64,000 bases of DNA from JBGAHD01 sp044226395 (GCA_044226395.1 JBGAHD010000001.1:62001-126000); one strand, 5' to 3'; shown: positions 17,022 through 26,596, counted from the stretch's first letter. Numbers and translations are program-made. The notes: generated by a model not told the origin, from the letters alone.

Positions 17022-17344
17022 GCGTTGACGATGTAAGCGTTTACGGCTTCGCGGCGGAACGCGAGCGTGTGCGAAACGGTAAGGTGGATAGGTCGATCGG
17101 CGATCACTGCTCGCCGCCACCTGCGTCACTTCAAGGGACCTATGCGCGCGAGTGCATCGGCACGACGCGCATGCCGGCGTCGGCACGCATGTCGTGATGA
17201 TCGAAGCGCGGCCAAGCCCGCGCCGATCGATGCAAGTCTCGGGGAATCTTCGCGTCGCTCGATTCAGCGATCGCGCGAGGATGACGCGAGTCGCGTGCGC
17301 GTCGCCGCGCTCGCGTCATCCCGTTCTTTCAGGCGTGTCGCGCC

Positions 17345-17986
17345 CTACTGCGGATAAACCGTGAACTCCGCGCGGCACCCGTTCGAAACTTGAATTTCGG
17401 GGCCGCGCACGACCCAGTCGCGGTTCTGCGAGCAGTTGGCGTCGCTGAGTTGGCGGCTCAGGCGCACTTCGCCGTGGCGGCCGATGGCGCAGGTGGCGGC
17501 GCGCTTGCTGGTGGATTCGCACACGATGGTGCGCACGACATTGTCGTTGTTGCCGTACGAGTTGCCGCCGTACTGGGTGGCGCCGTATTCGTTGTGATAG
17601 TTGCGATCGCGGTTGCGGTCGCGGTCGTGATTGCGGTTGCGGTCATCGCCGTAATCGCGTTCGCGATCGCGATCGTTGTAGCGGCTGTAGTCGGTGTCGC
17701 GACGGTCGTTGCCGCGATAGCCGCCGGAGGCGTTGCCGCGATCGTAGATATCGAATTCGCCGCGACAGCCGTTGCTGACGATGAGGTTGGCGCCGTCGAC
17801 CCACCAGTCCTCGTCTTCCTCGCACGAGGCATTGCTCAATTGCCGCGCCAGTTCGACGCCGCGATGCTTGCCGATGTAGCAGGCGGTGTCCTCGCGATTG
17901 CGCGATTCGCAGGTGATGCTGCGATCGGCGGCCACGGCGGTGGCGGACAAGGCGAGCAGGCCCAGGCTGAGAACCCAACGATTCAT
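17345..17986 (-). CDS. Exported protein with two DUF3011 repeats
   Basis: 213 residues, ATG chosen for AAGGAG upstream. A signal peptide (1-19) ends at ATAVAA. Two DUF3011 modules flank a central linker: ITCES...CYIGKHRGVELARQLSNASC...VSNGCRGEF, and IVCES...CAIGRHGEVRLSRQLSDANC...VSNGCRAEF. Each module has four cysteines in equivalent places, suggesting two disulphides each. The linker (about 90-140) is almost entirely Asp, Arg, Asn, Tyr and Gly and is probably disordered. DUF3011 is common in Xanthomonadales; its function is not known. Alone between gene-poor regions. Confidence 0.85.
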   Translation of the reverse strand: MNRWVLSLGLLALSATAVAADRSITCESRNREDTACYIGKHRGVELARQLSNASCEEDEDWWVDGANLIVSNGCRGEFDIYDRGNASGGYRGNDRRDTDYSRYNDRDRERDYGDDRNRNHDRDRNRDRNYHNEYGATQYGGNSYGNNDNVVRTIVCESTSKRAATCAIGRHGEVRLSRQLSDANCSQNRDWVVRGPEIQVSNGCRAEFTVYPQ

Positions 17987-18294
17987 GACGCGCTCCTTCG
18001 ACGGTTGCCGCGAGCTTAGCGCCCCATGAGCGTCAGTGCATGTTGCGAGTGGTGACGGATTCACGCGCCGTTGCCGCGGCTCGCGGCGTGGGTCGTCGCG
18101 CGTTCTGTTCGCGCGCCGACGCGCGTTGATGGTCGAGTGATTTCGGTGGCCCAGAGGCGTGCTTCGACGTCGAACGCAACGGCCCGGAGGCATCGCTGGG
18201 TGACCGATCGCGTCGGATCACCGACGTGGCTCGCCGCTCGGCAAGCCACGCCTTCCACGCGCCGCGAAAACCTCCGCGGCACGTGATCGCAAGC
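17987..18294. other. Gene-free stretch upstream of the DUF3011 gene
   Basis: 308 bases between two same-strand genes. Carries the AAGGAG ribosome site of the DUF3011 gene at its left edge and a GC-rich interrupted inverted repeat around 18255-18285 (GCCGCG...CGCGGC) that may help terminate the DUF349 transcript. No gene seen. Confidence 0.4.
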
Positions 18295-21063
18295 TCAGTC
18301 GAGCTTGCCCGCCAGCGCGATCAAGGCTTGCTCGATTCGCGCGCGCACGCTGGACAAGGTGTCGGCGTCGAGCCCCGCGATGGCGGCGAAATCGCGCAGC
18401 ACTTGTTCGGGCGAATCGTGATCGACGCCGCCGCCGAGGCGACTGGCCAGGCGTTGGACCTGATACTCGCGACGCAGGCCGCGCGCGCTGTCGGGGCTGT
18501 CGATGCCGGCGGCGCATTCGATGCGCACGGCGAGCAGTTCCGCGTCGCGACGCGTTTTTTCCGCGCGCGCGGCGTCGGGCGTTTGCTGACCGATGCGGTC
18601 GAGGCGGGCGGCCAGCGCGTCGCGCAGCGGCGCTTCGAGCTTGAAGGCGTTGAGCCGCTCACGCTGCTCGGCATCGGGCGTGGCCGCGCGTTCTTGTTCG
18701 GCGCACCAGACGATGGCGTCGAGCGTGGCCTGACGCTGCGCGGCGCGGCGCGCGGCCTGGGCGCGCTGCATGGCGCGCTTGACCGCGTCGACGGCCTGAT
18801 CGAATTCGCGTTCGCGCGGGTGCTCGCGGCGACGCGGCGGACGACCACGGCGGTCGTCGCGACCGCGATCGCCATCGCGACCGCCGCGCGGACCGCGACC
18901 GGCGTCGCGGCTGTCGCCCGCGTCTTCGGTGGGCTCCGATGTCAGCGCGCGCCAGCGCGTGGTGATCGCGGCCAGGCGTGCATCGCCCTGACGCAGATGA
19001 TCGCCGTCATCGTTTGCGAGCTCGGCCAACTCGTCAAGCACGGCCTGCGCCTGTTGCGCGGCTTCGTCGGCCTGGGCCTGTTGCGCGGCGCGTTGGTCGT
19101 CGCTGCGCTTGAACAAGGGGTCGACCAGTTCGCGCAGTTCCTGATAGAGCGCGTCGTCGAGTTCGCGACCGAGCCGTGGCAGACCGCGCCAGCGCGCTTG
19201 CGCGTCACGCGCGAGGTCGAGCGCTTCGGCCAGTTCGGCCTGGGCGAGCTTGCGCTTGAGGTTGGCGATGAGCTTGCGCTTCTCGGCTTCGGCGGCGCCG
19301 CGCGCGGCATCGCGCAGCGTGTCGCAGCGCGCGAGCACGTCGCGCAGACGCTTGCCGAAAGCGCCGCGCACTTTTGGATCGAGTTCGTCGAGCAGGCGCA
19401 GGCGTTCGCCGACTTCGCCGCGCAATTGCGGCAAGCGACGCGAGTCGACTTCGCCTTGCACTTCGGCTTCGACGCGGGCGAGGAAGGCTTCGACGTCCTC
19501 GCGCTTGCCGGCGCGTAGGGCCTGACGTTTTTCGAAATAGCCGCGCGCCGGAGCCAGCGCGCGATGACACAACGCGCGGAAGCGACGCGCCAGGCCGGAT
19601 TCGTTCTTGCCCGGCGCGATGCCTTCGAGCGCGTCGATGCGCGCCCATTCGGTCTGCGCGTCGCGCACCTTGGTCGCGACGGCGTCGGGATGCAGGGCGG
19701 CGGCGGGCAGGGCTTCGATCTCGTCGCACAGCCGCGCGCGTTGCTTGTTATTGGACCACTGCTGCCAGCGCGCGAGCTTGGCGTAAGCCTCTTCGACGCG
19801 CGCGCGACGCGCCTTCAAACCGCCATCGAGCCAGGGCGCGGGCGCTTGCGCGGCGGCTTCGAGCGCGGCGTGATGCGCGCGCGCGGTGGCGAGCTGACCG
19901 GCTTCGCAGGCCGCGTCGAGTTCGCGCAGGGCATCGAGGAATTGCTGATGACGCTGACGAACCTGCTCGGCCTCGCGCGCGTGTCGCTGACCGGCGTCCT
20001 CGCGCGCGCGCTCGAAGGCGGCGACGGCGGGATCTTGCGCGGCTTGCGGGCCAAGATCACGCAAGCGGCGTTCGAAGCGTTGACGCAAGTGCTCGAGCGA
20101 CTTCGCGGCGATCTCGGGCGCGGCGGCTTGCGTGGCGAGCTCGGCCAGCTGCGCGTCGGGGCCGGTGTATTCGGGCACGCGTTCGGGTTCGGGCGCGGGG
20201 GCTTCGGCTTGCGGCGCGGGCGGGGCGTGTTCGATGTCGACGGCCGCGACTGTCTCCGGCGCGACGACGATCGCGGCCGGCGGCGGCGGATCGAGGATCA
20301 CGCGCAGCGTGTCGACATAGCCACCGACGCGACGCTGCATCGGCTCGTCGACGCGCGGCGCCAGCGTGGCCCATTCGGTGAGCAGGACGGCGAAGCGCGC
20401 GCGCGTGTCGGCGGGGCGTTCGCGCGCGAGCGCGTCGAAGGCTTCGCACAATTCCAAGGCACGTGCTTGCAGCGCGGCGGGGTCGCCGGCCTCGCGCTTG
20501 AGTTCGGCGGCGCGATCGCGCGCGGTGCGGGCGAGTTGCTTGTCGGATTTGCGCACGGCCTCGGCGATGCGCTCGAGCGCGGCGGCGCCGTCGATGCGCG
20601 TGAGCAACCACGCGCGGATTTCGGGATCGGCATCGCGCTGGCAGCGTTCGATCAGCAGCGGCTGGCGCGTGACTTTTTCCAGCGCCAGTCGGCGCAGCGC
20701 GGGCGCGGTGGCCTGCACGGCGAGTTCGGCCAGCAGGTCGGCGTCTTCCTCGACGCGCACCACGCGCTCGCGCTCGGCGAGCGTGGGCGAGGCATGGTCC
20801 TCGCACAGCAGCTTGAGCAGCCGTTCGCGCGCGACCGCGCGCACGCGGCCATCGCCATCGTGATGCCAGCGATCGGCGAGCAGGGACAGGTCCGTGACGC
20901 GGCGCGTGGCGGCGGCGCGCACCTCGGCGTCGGCGTCATTGCGCGCGAATTCGGCCAGACGCGCGATCAGCGCGGGGTCTTGCGACTCGGCCAGGGCGCG
21001 GCGGCGCTCGCCGGCGTCGCGACTTTCCCAGGCGGGCTTGGACAGAAAACCGAAAATCTTCAT
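18295..21063 (-). CDS. DUF349-domain, HEAT-like alpha-helical protein
   Basis: 922 residues starting at MKIFGFLSKPAWESRD. Almost entirely helical and rich in Ala, Arg, Glu and Leu. The first 250 or so residues look like HEAT-type repeats (DADAEVRAAATRRV, DGDGRVRAVARERLL, DADPEIRAWLLTRI). The later part has repeated DUF349-type blocks such as ARWRGLPRLGRELDDALYQELRELVDPLF. A charged Arg/Asp/Gly-rich insert lies near 740-790. No signal peptide, so cytoplasmic. Family function is not established; the fold suggests a scaffold or nucleic-acid partner. Its high charge and repetitive codons explain long false frames on other strands. Confidence 0.82.
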   Translation of the reverse strand: MKIFGFLSKPAWESRDAGERRRALAESQDPALIARLAEFARNDADAEVRAAATRRVTDLSLLADRWHHDGDGRVRAVARERLLKLLCEDHASPTLAERERVVRVEEDADLLAELAVQATAPALRRLALEKVTRQPLLIERCQRDADPEIRAWLLTRIDGAAALERIAEAVRKSDKQLARTARDRAAELKREAGDPAALQARALELCEAFDALARERPADTRARFAVLLTEWATLAPRVDEPMQRRVGGYVDTLRVILDPPPPAAIVVAPETVAAVDIEHAPPAPQAEAPAPEPERVPEYTGPDAQLAELATQAAAPEIAAKSLEHLRQRFERRLRDLGPQAAQDPAVAAFERAREDAGQRHAREAEQVRQRHQQFLDALRELDAACEAGQLATARAHHAALEAAAQAPAPWLDGGLKARRARVEEAYAKLARWQQWSNNKQRARLCDEIEALPAAALHPDAVATKVRDAQTEWARIDALEGIAPGKNESGLARRFRALCHRALAPARGYFEKRQALRAGKREDVEAFLARVEAEVQGEVDSRRLPQLRGEVGERLRLLDELDPKVRGAFGKRLRDVLARCDTLRDAARGAAEAEKRKLIANLKRKLAQAELAEALDLARDAQARWRGLPRLGRELDDALYQELRELVDPLFKRSDDQRAAQQAQADEAAQQAQAVLDELAELANDDGDHLRQGDARLAAITTRWRALTSEPTEDAGDSRDAGRGPRGGRDGDRGRDDRRGRPPRRREHPREREFDQAVDAVKRAMQRAQAARRAAQRQATLDAIVWCAEQERAATPDAEQRERLNAFKLEAPLRDALAARLDRIGQQTPDAARAEKTRRDAELLAVRIECAAGIDSPDSARGLRREYQVQRLASRLGGGVDHDSPEQVLRDFAAIAGLDADTLSSVRARIEQALIALAGKLD

Positions 21064-21224
21064 GCGGGCGGACAACCGGAGCGTACGGCACGGAGCCCGA
21101 AAGCCTGCCGGATTTGGCGGGGAAGTCAACCGCCGAAAGCCCCCGTGCCCGCGAATCCACGCGCGCCGCCCCATTCGCGGCGGGTCTTCGCCGTTAAGCG
21201 AGGTCGCTGGCGCGACCGCGCGAC

Positions 21225-24200
21225 TCAGCTCGCGGCCGGTTCGTCCACGCCCACGAACTCGACGCCCGCCGCGCCCGCGCGCACGCCGATCGCGCGATCG
21301 CGCCCTTCGTGCTTGGCGCGATACAGGGCCTGGTCGGCGAGGTTGAGCACTTGATCGAAGCGCAGTTCGCCGTCGGGGTCGAACGGAAACGCGGCCCAGC
21401 CGATCGACGTGGTCACGCGCAGCGACTGGCCTTCGATCGCGAACGGCGTGTCGCGCACGCGCGCGAGCAGGCGGCGCGCGATCTCGGCGCCCTCGGCGCG
21501 ATCGCAGTCGCGCAGGATCAGCAGGAATTCCTCGCCGCCCCAGCGCACGGCCAGATCGGAGCCGCGCGCGAACTCGCGCAGGCGCGCGGCGAATTCGCGC
21601 AGCACGATGTCGCCGCCGTCGTGACCGGCGCGATCGTTGATCGCCTTGAAGTGATCGATGTCGACCAGCAGCACGACCAGATCACCGTGCGGTTCGCCCG
21701 CGCGGCGACGGCGCAGGGCGCGTTCGGCGTCGGCGGGGATTTCTAGCGCCACGTAACGCCGATTCCACAGCCCGGTCAGCGGATCGGTGAGCGAGGCCGT
21801 GCGCAGACGTTCGTTGGCCTCGGCCAGTTCGCGCGTGCGCAGGGCCACTTCGTCGCTGAGCGCGCGGGCGCGCGCGGCGATGCGCGCGGTGCGCCAGCGC
21901 ACGGCCAGCGCGCCCAGCGCCGCCGCGATCGCGGCGAAGCCAAGCCATGCCCAGGCGCGTTGCCACCACGGCGGCGCGATGCGGAACGACAGCGTGGTCG
22001 GGCCCGAGACCACGCCGTCGTCGTCGCGCGCCCACGCGGCGAAGCTGTAGTCGCCGGGCGCCAGGCGCGAAAAACTGGCGCGACTGTCGGCGCTCCAATC
22101 GGTGACGATCGAGCTCGGTCCGGTCAGCGCGGTTTGATAGCGATGACGATGCTCGCGCTGCAGATTCATCAGATGAACATCGAAACGCAGCGAATGCCGC
22201 GCGGCCGGCAGTTCGTCGCCGTCGCGGACGGTTTCGCCCGTGTCGAGCGTGACCGCGGTCAAGCGCAGTGGCTTGGGCTCGCCCGCGCGCGATTCGTCGC
22301 GCGGATCGAACACGGTCGCGCCCGCGACCGTGCCGGCCCACACGCGGCCTTGGCCATCGACCATCGAGGTCGGATTGAATTCCAGCGCGGGCAGGCCGTC
22401 GTGCTGATCGAAATGCTCGACGGTCCAGGTGCCGAGATCGTTCGGGTCCGAGCCGGGCGCGAGGCGATCCACGCCGTCGTGGCCGAACGCGTAGACGCGA
22501 CCCCGCGCGTCGAGCTGCAACTGCGTGACCATGTTCGGCGCGATGATCGATGCCGGGAAGGTCGCGCACGCATAGGGCGAGGCCGTCGAGACACGCGCGA
22601 TGCCGCGCCGTGTGCCGACCCACAGCGCGCCATCAGCCAGGCGCAGATCCAGGATCTGGCGATGCGGCAAGCAGCCCTCGGGCACGGGCGTCCAGCCGCG
22701 CGCATCGCGTCGCGCGAGGCCATCTTCGAACCCGGCCCAGATCGTGAAGCCGCCGCTCGCCTCGGGCACGGCGACCACGCCGCGCGCTTGCTCCCAACCC
22801 GCGTTTTCGCCGGCAACGAACTCGGGCACGAAGCGATCGTGCTCCAGACGCACCAGCCCATGCCGCGTCGCGACCCACAGCGTCGGCGTGCCATCGGGCA
22901 TGGGCGCGGCGATGACGTCGGTGACGATGATGCCGGGCAGATCGCCGTGATCGGCGGTGAATTCGTCGATGCGATCGCCGCGCAGGCGCAGCAGGCCGCG
23001 ATCGGTGCCGACCCAGGTCGCGTCGTCGTGACGCGCGATCGCGTACACCACGCGATCGCGAAACGGCGCCTGCAACCACGGCTGCCAACGGCCCTCGTGC
23101 CAACGCACGGAACCGCTGATGGTGCCGATCCACGGCGCGCGCACGCCGTCGGGAAACTCAGTCTCGCCCAAGCCGACGACGCCACGATGGGGCAGGCCTT
23201 GACGCTCGTCGAGCGCGAGCCACCGACCGGGTTCGCGACGCAACAGGCCCGCGCTCGCGGTGCCGACCCAGAGCGTGGGTTCGGCTTCGCCCGTTTCGGT
23301 CAGCAACAAGCTGTAGACGTAGTCATCGGGCAAGCCCTCGCGCGCATCGAGCACGCGCCAGCCGCCATCGGCGCGAAAGCGCGCGACGCCGCCGCGAAAG
23401 AGGCCCGCGAGCATTTCCGGTTGGCCTTGCGCATCGTGGCTGGGCCGCAGATCGAGCACCGTGCCCAGATGATGACCGTCGAGTTCGGCGTAACGCACCA
23501 CGCGATCGCCGAGCCAACGCGCGATGCCGCGACCCGTGCCGATCCACAACTCGTCGCGCGCGGCGCCAGGCAGCCGCGCGAAGGCGCGCACGGCGTCATT
23601 GGGCAGGCCATCGTCGCGCGTGAGTCGCCAGGCGCCGAGCGTGGGCCTTTCGCCTTCGACGTGATCGAGTCGTCGAACGCCCTCCATGGCCGTGCCGAGA
23701 TACAGGCATCGGCCAGCGTCGCACTCGCTTTCATACAAGGCCGCGAGCGCGATGCCGCGCGTGGCCTCGATAAAGTCGCAGCCTTCGCGCGCGCAGCGAT
23801 AGACGCCGTTGGGCGTGCCGACCCACACGCGCCCATCGGCGGCGGGCACGAGCGCTTCGATCGAAGGCAGCGCGCGGCCGTGATCGGTGATGGCGCGCGA
23901 GTCGCCGTCGATCAACCACAGACCCGCTTCGTCGGTGCCGACCCACAGGCCGCTCTTCGCATCGACCCACAAGCGCAGGACCCACGTGCCCGAGGCGCCC
24001 AGCGGCACGCGCTCGAAGCGTCGGCCGTCGTAACGCGCCAAGCCTTCTTGCGTGCCGACCCAGACATAGCCTTCGCGATCTTCGGCCAGCGCGAACACAG
24101 TGTTCTGCGGCAGACCGTCGACGCTGGAAAACGCGCGGAACGACAACCAGCGCGGGTCTTCATCGCGCGTCGCCGCGGGGCCATCGACGAAGGGCAGGGC

Positions 24201-24425
24201 ATGGGCAGGCGCGGCGATCAGACTCGCGAAGTTCGAGGCCATGCAGAGCAAGCACGCGAAAATCATGCTCGCGAAGCGGGATCGCCCCGCTCGCTGAAGC
24301 ACGACCCGGGCGAAGCCGCGCATCATCGCGCGTCGCCACCACGCCAGGATCGCTCGGGCATCACGTTCGACACCGCCATCGCGCGCGTACCGCATGCAGG
24401 GCCCCACCTCGCCACTGTCTGTCAT
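21225..24425 (-). CDS. Beta-propeller sensor diguanylate cyclase (Reg_prop, Y_Y_Y, GGDEF)
   Basis: Up to 1066 residues; starts at 24395 (GAGGTGG upstream) or 24323 are also plausible. An N-terminal signal or anchor (FASMIFACLLCMASNFASLIAAPAHA) leads into two-component-regulator propeller repeats, e.g. VDGLPQNTVFALAEDREGYVWVG, forming a periplasmic double propeller, then a Y_Y_Y-like domain, one membrane helix (WLGFAAIAAALGALAVRW), a short coiled coil and a GGDEF domain. RWGGEEF is an active-site motif, and RGSD five residues ahead is a canonical inhibitory (I) site, so it should make cyclic di-GMP with product feedback. A paralogue lies at 44978-48103. The signal sensed is unknown. Confidence 0.9.
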   Translation of the reverse strand: MTDSGEVGPCMRYARDGGVERDARAILAWWRRAMMRGFARVVLQRAGRSRFASMIFACLLCMASNFASLIAAPAHALPFVDGPAATRDEDPRWLSFRAFSSVDGLPQNTVFALAEDREGYVWVGTQEGLARYDGRRFERVPLGASGTWVLRLWVDAKSGLWVGTDEAGLWLIDGDSRAITDHGRALPSIEALVPAADGRVWVGTPNGVYRCAREGCDFIEATRGIALAALYESECDAGRCLYLGTAMEGVRRLDHVEGERPTLGAWRLTRDDGLPNDAVRAFARLPGAARDELWIGTGRGIARWLGDRVVRYAELDGHHLGTVLDLRPSHDAQGQPEMLAGLFRGGVARFRADGGWRVLDAREGLPDDYVYSLLLTETGEAEPTLWVGTASAGLLRREPGRWLALDERQGLPHRGVVGLGETEFPDGVRAPWIGTISGSVRWHEGRWQPWLQAPFRDRVVYAIARHDDATWVGTDRGLLRLRGDRIDEFTADHGDLPGIIVTDVIAAPMPDGTPTLWVATRHGLVRLEHDRFVPEFVAGENAGWEQARGVVAVPEASGGFTIWAGFEDGLARRDARGWTPVPEGCLPHRQILDLRLADGALWVGTRRGIARVSTASPYACATFPASIIAPNMVTQLQLDARGRVYAFGHDGVDRLAPGSDPNDLGTWTVEHFDQHDGLPALEFNPTSMVDGQGRVWAGTVAGATVFDPRDESRAGEPKPLRLTAVTLDTGETVRDGDELPAARHSLRFDVHLMNLQREHRHRYQTALTGPSSIVTDWSADSRASFSRLAPGDYSFAAWARDDDGVVSGPTTLSFRIAPPWWQRAWAWLGFAAIAAALGALAVRWRTARIAARARALSDEVALRTRELAEANERLRTASLTDPLTGLWNRRYVALEIPADAERALRRRRAGEPHGDLVVLLVDIDHFKAINDRAGHDGGDIVLREFAARLREFARGSDLAVRWGGEEFLLILRDCDRAEGAEIARRLLARVRDTPFAIEGQSLRVTTSIGWAAFPFDPDGELRFDQVLNLADQALYRAKHEGRDRAIGVRAGAAGVEFVGVDEPAAS

Positions 24426-24474
24426 TCGCCCCCGAGCGCCGGCACGATCGGCGAACGCTCGATCCCGGTCGCGC

Positions 24475-25368
24475 TCAGTCGCCGTAGACGATATCGAAAC
24501 GCGCGGGCAATTGCGTGTAGAAGCGGTCGGGATCGACGTCGGTGATGACCTGACCGGCGCGCACGGTCACCGGCACCAGCACGCCGCCGGCGCAGTCCGT
24601 GCGGTTGGGTCCGCAGTCGTCCAGGCGGCTGGCGTGCGCGCCCACGAAGCGATTGGCATTGCCCGACAGCGCGAAGCTCGCCACGTCGTAGTCGCCGGGC
24701 GTCAGGCCCGCGATCAGGAAATCGGCCGTGTCGACGGCGGTGACGATGCAGCGCGCGCGCAGGGTCGGCTCGCGAGGCACGGCGCACACGCGCATCGGCG
24801 GCAGCGTGCCGCCGGGGAAACTCAGATGCCCCGCGATGCCGCCGCGTTGCGCGTCGATGCCTTGGGCGATGCCTTCGGCTTCGTCGCGTGGCGGCTGGCG
24901 CAAGCAGACCAGAGTCGTCGAGCCGTCTTCGCGAGGGCTGACGCGGATCTCGCGCGTGGTCGGGTTGTCGAGTCGCGCGATGAAGCTGTCGTCGGGGCCG
25001 GGCGCGAAGCTTGTTTTCAAGCGCGCGGCCACGGCGTCGCGCACGCGCTCGGGCGCGGCACGAAACACCACGCTGACGCGATGCGCGCCATCGCGCGCGT
25101 CGGCGAAGCCGAATTCTTGCGTGGGCAAACCGAACACGCTGATCGCGCGCGTCGCCGCGCATTCGACCGTGGTGGCATTGGCCAGCGCGAACACGCGGCA
25201 TTGCGCGCGCGTGTCGCTGGCGATGCCGTCGGCGATCTCGCGCGGCGGGCGCGCGAGCGCGTCCCAGTCGGCGCACTGCAGCAGGTCGTCGAGTGGCGCG
25301 GCGCTGGCCAGGCCGCTGGCGAACAGGGTCGGAATCAGGATCGTGGCGAGTTCACGGAAGGTGCGCAT
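24475..25368 (-). CDS. Exported protein of unknown function
   Basis: 297 residues, ATG with GGGAGA upstream. Residues 1-23 are a signal peptide (LFASGLASAAP). I do not recognise a family. The mature part has several cysteines in spaced pairs (LLQCADW, CRVFALANATTVEC, CLRQPP, CAVPREP...RARC, DDCGPNRTDCAGG), suggesting disulphides, and a GDYDVASFALSGNANRF stretch resembling a beta-sandwich. Upstream by 35 bases is the cytochrome c'-like gene on the same strand, so both may be co-transcribed. Confidence 0.7.
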   Translation of the reverse strand: MRTFRELATILIPTLFASGLASAAPLDDLLQCADWDALARPPREIADGIASDTRAQCRVFALANATTVECAATRAISVFGLPTQEFGFADARDGAHRVSVVFRAAPERVRDAVAARLKTSFAPGPDDSFIARLDNPTTREIRVSPREDGSTTLVCLRQPPRDEAEGIAQGIDAQRGGIAGHLSFPGGTLPPMRVCAVPREPTLRARCIVTAVDTADFLIAGLTPGDYDVASFALSGNANRFVGAHASRLDDCGPNRTDCAGGVLVPVTVRAGQVITDVDPDRFYTQLPARFDIVYGD

Positions 25369-25403
25369 GGACTTCTCCCGGATCAGGCGCGCGGTGGGCG
25401 CGC

Positions 25404-25802
25404 TCATCGATACTCGTGATGACAGGCTTCGCAGGCATCGTCGATCTCGCGCACCACGGCGTTGAGCGCGGTGCAGTCGTTCGGCGGCGACGCGAGCGCC
25501 TTGCCCAGGGCCGCGCCCAAGGCTTGCTGACGCAGGCCGAAGCCCGGGTTCTTGCCGAGGTCGTCGGCGAAGGCGGGCAAGGTATCGGGCGTCACCGCCG
25601 CCAGGCGTTGCAGCGCGGGCAATGACGCGGCGTTGGGGCAATTCGGCGTGTCCAGCGCCTCGCGCAGATCGGCGAAATGATGGCGCTGCGTCAGCATCAC
25701 CGCGCGTCCGAAGGCATGACGCCGACTCAGGGCATTGGCGACTTGGAACGCCAACAAGGCGCCCACGAGCAGACCCAGCACGGCGGCGACGAGGTATTTC
25801 AT
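25404..25802 (-). CDS. Membrane-anchored c-type cytochrome (c'/c556-like)
   Basis: 132 residues. One N-terminal membrane segment (YLVAAVLGLLVGALLAFQVA) anchors it facing the periplasm. The single haem motif CEACHHEY is at the very C-terminus, as in four-helix-bundle cytochromes c' and c556, and the rest is helical. A sixth ligand typical of c556 (Met in the first helix) could be the Met of RAVMLTQRHHF. It may carry electrons or bind gases. Followed on the same strand by an unknown exported protein. Confidence 0.72.
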   Translation of the reverse strand: MKYLVAAVLGLLVGALLAFQVANALSRRHAFGRAVMLTQRHHFADLREALDTPNCPNAASLPALQRLAAVTPDTLPAFADDLGKNPGFGLRQQALGAALGKALASPPNDCTALNAVVREIDDACEACHHEYR

Positions 25803-25902
25803 GCGCGATGTTTCCGAATTTCGAGGCCATCAGGATAACGCGCCGCCCGATCACGCAGGGTGACGGTTGGCGTTTTCATCGATCGCCGCTTAGCATTTAG
25901 CC

Positions 25903-26559
25903 ATGAATCGACGGAACTGGATGAGCTTCGGGCTCGCGTGGGGAATGCTGTTGTCGTGCGCGATCGCGCGCGCCGAAACCGCGGTGCCCGCGGATGCGGC
26001 GTGGACACGTCAGCACGGTGAGTTGGTGTTGGCCCAAGGCCAACTGGCCTTCGCGGCCTGCGGCGAAGCGGCGGCGCCGGCCGTGGACGCGACCGTGGCG
26101 AGCGAATTGCCCGGCCTCGTGCGCGAGCGTCATGACGGTCGCGATGGCGCGGTATTCGTCGAGGTCAACGCACGTCGCGATGACGAAGGCCACTGGCAAC
26201 TCGGGCGCGTGCATCGCGTCTATCGCCATGGGCCGCGCTGCCTCGAGGACATGGCGAACCTGGTCTGGTCGGGTCGCGATGCCGCGGGGCAGTGGCGCTT
26301 GGAAGTGACGCCCTGGCGCGTGAAGTTGACCGAGCGAGGCCGCGACTTGCCCTGGTCGTATCGCTACAAGCCTTTCGTGGCCGCGGGCGAGGGGCGCTAT
26401 CAATTCGCCGGCAGCAGCACCGATGGCGCGATCAATATCGTGATGAGCCCGATCGCCTGCGCGATCGCGGACGAACGCACGGACTTCACCGTCGAGATCA
26501 CGCTCGCCGGTCGTCGCCTGCAGGGCTGCGCCTACAACGGCGCGCCACGCTCGCCGTGA
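25903..26559 (+). CDS. Exported COG3650-like protein
   Basis: 218 residues with a signal peptide (1-24, CAIARAE). The body ends in SPIACAIADERTDFTVEITLAGRRLQGCAYNG, the pattern of COG3650/META-related small envelope proteins (MSP.aC.DGM ... L.G..y.GCA). An internal CLEDMANLVWSG gives further cysteines. Function is not known; relatives are often annotated as membrane or heat-shock related lipoproteins. Single gene, divergent from the cytochrome c'-like gene. Confidence 0.65.
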   Translation: MNRRNWMSFGLAWGMLLSCAIARAETAVPADAAWTRQHGELVLAQGQLAFAACGEAAAPAVDATVASELPGLVRERHDGRDGAVFVEVNARRDDEGHWQLGRVHRVYRHGPRCLEDMANLVWSGRDAAGQWRLEVTPWRVKLTERGRDLPWSYRYKPFVAAGEGRYQFAGSSTDGAINIVMSPIACAIADERTDFTVEITLAGRRLQGCAYNGAPRSP

Positions 26560-26596
26560 GCGGCGAGGCGGCTTTCTTCAGCCCAACGCGCCGCGA

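Larger units (their letters stand above)
16553..17344. other. About 790-bp gene-poor segment
   Basis: No open frame here has a recognisable protein, ribosome site or family match. It holds a five-copy 8-bp tandem repeat (16640-16679), GCATAG-type repeats (about 16708-16735), a 14-bp-stem hairpin (16834-16866) and a copy of the palindromic XRE-type box (17009-17021). It could be a decayed region or contain an unrecognised non-coding RNA. Confidence 0.5.

Noticed and set aside
16847..17107. Minus-strand 86-residue frame in the gene-poor stretch
   Set aside because: No ribosome site or recognisable family and it runs across the perfect hairpin; kept as non-coding.
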